Origin: Muribaculaceae bacterium
GTDB taxonomy: Bacteria > Bacteroidota > Bacteroidia > Bacteroidales > Muribaculaceae
Direction of reading: 5' to 3'
Length of the DNA stretch: 64,000 bases
Assembly: GCA_009775125.1 (NCBI GenBank)
Contig: VSPD01000005.1
Span: 1-64,000, forward strand
The stretch's first letter is position 1. The number at the start of each line of letters is the position of its first letter. A program made the translations under genes and the position numbers. Shown one piece after another: positions 62,932 to 64,000 of this stretch. The notes beneath the pieces were generated by a model. It was not told the origin of the DNA and did no database searches. It saw only the letters and a list, made by a program, of their open reading frames with translations.

Positions 62932-63381
62932 ATGAACCGATTTCTACTCTCAATCATGCTCTTGGCCGCAGCCGGCATAAGCCGCGGCGAAACGGTGCAG
63001 AAATTGGTGCTTCACGCCCTCGACGGCACGGAGATTGAATATCTCCTCGACAATGAGCCCGTTGTGACTTTCGAGGCCGGAAACGCCAAAATCACCGACA
63101 AGGCAGCTTCGGAATCTTTTCCCCTCGACGACATCGACTACTGGGATTTCCGCACCGAAGTGACAAACGCTGTCGAAACCGTGGAAAAGGCCACGGCCCG
63201 TATCTCCATCGACGGCCGCACCGCAACAGTGACAAACCCCAATGCAGCTACAGTGACGGTATATGCCGTCAACGGCACCGTCGTTGGCTCGCAACGTGCC
63301 GAAACTTGCACGTTTGAGCTTGCTCCCGGCCTCTATATCGTGGCCATCGGACAATCCGCACACAAAATTCTAATCCGCTAA
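62932..63381 (+). CDS. Small secreted protein with sorting-type C-terminus, B12-regulated
   Basis: A 149-aa exported protein (signal to about SRGE, residue 19). Residues 20-85 (VQKLVLHALDGTEIEYLLDN, EPVVTFEAGNAKITD) form a small beta domain common at the front of Bacteroidetes secreted proteins. Residues ~95-149 (ATARISIDGRTATVTNPNAA, PGLYIVAIGQSAHK) are a type IX-like sorting domain. It is first in the operon under the cobalamin riboswitch and precedes a DUF4465 gene by 21 bp, so a role in corrinoid capture is inferred. No catalytic motif. Confidence 0.75.
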   Translation: MNRFLLSIMLLAAAGISRGETVQKLVLHALDGTEIEYLLDNEPVVTFEAGNAKITDKAASESFPLDDIDYWDFRTEVTNAVETVEKATARISIDGRTATVTNPNAATVTVYAVNGTVVGSQRAETCTFELAPGLYIVAIGQSAHKILIR

Positions 63382-63402
63382 TTCCAAACTGCAATATTTG
63401 CA

Positions 63403-64000
63403 ATGAAAAAATATATACTCGCCATATGCGCGCTTTCTGCAATTGCCGCAGGAGCAAAGACATACAATTACATAACCATCGACCTGGGCGACCGCGTGGT
63501 GTCCTATCCCGTAAACCGCGTAGGCAAAATCTCGTTCACCGAAGACGACCTTTCGGCCGAAGCCGACTATACTCTCCGTTACCTCACATTTGAGGATGCC
63601 GACTGCAAAAACACCAACTATCTTGGCAACGACGACTGGACGTCGCTCGTGGACTCGCCCCAATACGGCGGTCCGCAACTCTACGGCCCGGACGGATACG
63701 AGAATTCGCCCTATTTCTGGTATGACGAGAACAATACCGAGCTCTTTGCCGCCGTCGACCCTGCCGGCGAAGGAAACGTGTATTGGAGCGGTGGCGAAGC
63801 CGTGTCCAACTACGTAAACTCCAACTACGCCACCGAAACTATCGACTATACCCAGCAACTTGCCTCGCCCCATGGCGGCCACAACGGTTCGGCCAATTTC
63901 TGCGTACATAACGGATATTTCGACGGCGTGTCGTATGGCGTACCGTCGGGCGGCATCGAGTTTGCCGACGGAGTAGCGCGCACCATCGACCATATGTATG
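63403..64000 (+). CDS. DUF4465-family secreted protein, partial at window end
   Basis: The reading frame is open from ATG 63403 to the end of the window, giving 199 residues without a stop. A signal peptide (about 1-18) is followed by a short region like that of the previous gene (YNYITIDLGDRVVSYPVNRV) and then by the DUF4465 pattern: LTFEDADCKN, SLVDSPQYGGPQLYG, YWSGGEAVSNY, GGHNGSANFCVHNGY, DGVARTIDHMY. DUF4465 proteins are common in Bacteroidetes cobalamin-regulated loci; a corrinoid-binding function is inference. Later genes of the operon, perhaps a BtuB-type receptor, would lie outside. Confidence 0.85.
   Translation, partial: MKKYILAICALSAIAAGAKTYNYITIDLGDRVVSYPVNRVGKISFTEDDLSAEADYTLRYLTFEDADCKNTNYLGNDDWTSLVDSPQYGGPQLYGPDGYENSPYFWYDENNTELFAAVDPAGEGNVYWSGGEAVSNYVNSNYATETIDYTQQLASPHGGHNGSANFCVHNGYFDGVSYGVPSGGIEFADGVARTIDHMY

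Overview
The window is chromosomal DNA of a Bacteroidales bacterium, most likely a gut Muribaculaceae-type organism. The signs are a SusC/SusD pair with its own ECF sigma/anti-sigma, promoters of the TAnnTTTG class, secreted proteins ending in a type IX-like sorting domain, a RelA homologue with a degenerate HD site, and the neighbour orders coaX/OMP/lptC/CNNM and clpP-clpX-recQ. Placement below order is inference. No rRNA, tRNA, CRISPR array or transposase gene was seen.

Left part (1-10.8 kb): on the minus strand lies a metal-chelate/corrinoid-type ABC importer (binding lipoprotein, permease, ATPase), preceded by pdxA, a sugar-phosphate nucleotidyltransferase and an SGNH-hydrolase lipoprotein, then rlmN. 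Diverging from rlmN is coaX, an outer membrane barrel protein, lptC and a CNNM/CBS membrane protein. An AT-richer accessory block (10.77-12.1 kb) holds a DUF3990 ADP-ribosyltransferase-like protein between two small partner proteins, plus a membrane protein. It ends in a dispersed repeat and the ftsK terminator.

Middle (12.4-38.8 kb): ftsK, rpe and a DedA gene (minus); two small unknown genes, cstA, a PHP phosphoesterase, priA and a lipoprotein (plus); relA (minus); clpP, clpX, recQ, a kinase fused to a RapZ-C domain, a murU-like gene and a Pif1-like helicase with TPRs (plus); msrAB (minus). A three-gene overlapping operon follows: stand-alone NRPS adenylation domain, GNAT, esterase.

Right part (38.9-58.0 kb) is a polysaccharide-utilisation-type locus: ECF sigma, FecR, small lipoprotein, SusC, SusD, two secreted beta-helix proteins (one with an endonuclease/exonuclease/phosphatase domain), a Gfo/Idh/MocA oxidoreductase, a GH65 enzyme, a GDPD-SGNH fusion, an organophosphate:phosphate antiporter (GlpT/UhpT family) and a secreted YdjC/ChbG-type deacetylase. 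Together they suggest use of a glycosylated glycerophosphate-type substrate such as teichoic acid or a glycerophospho-glycolipid. This is the best candidate for an undescribed system here. After it come a menE-like gene, a large discoidin/CotH surface protein (minus), and a cobalamin riboswitch driving a small sorted protein and a DUF4465 protein cut by the window end.

Intergenic DNA is rich in structured repeats: two classes of REP-like hairpins (one with a base-pair-preserving variant), a ~117-bp element in three copies, and many short degenerate tandem repeats whose sequence differs from spacer to spacer.
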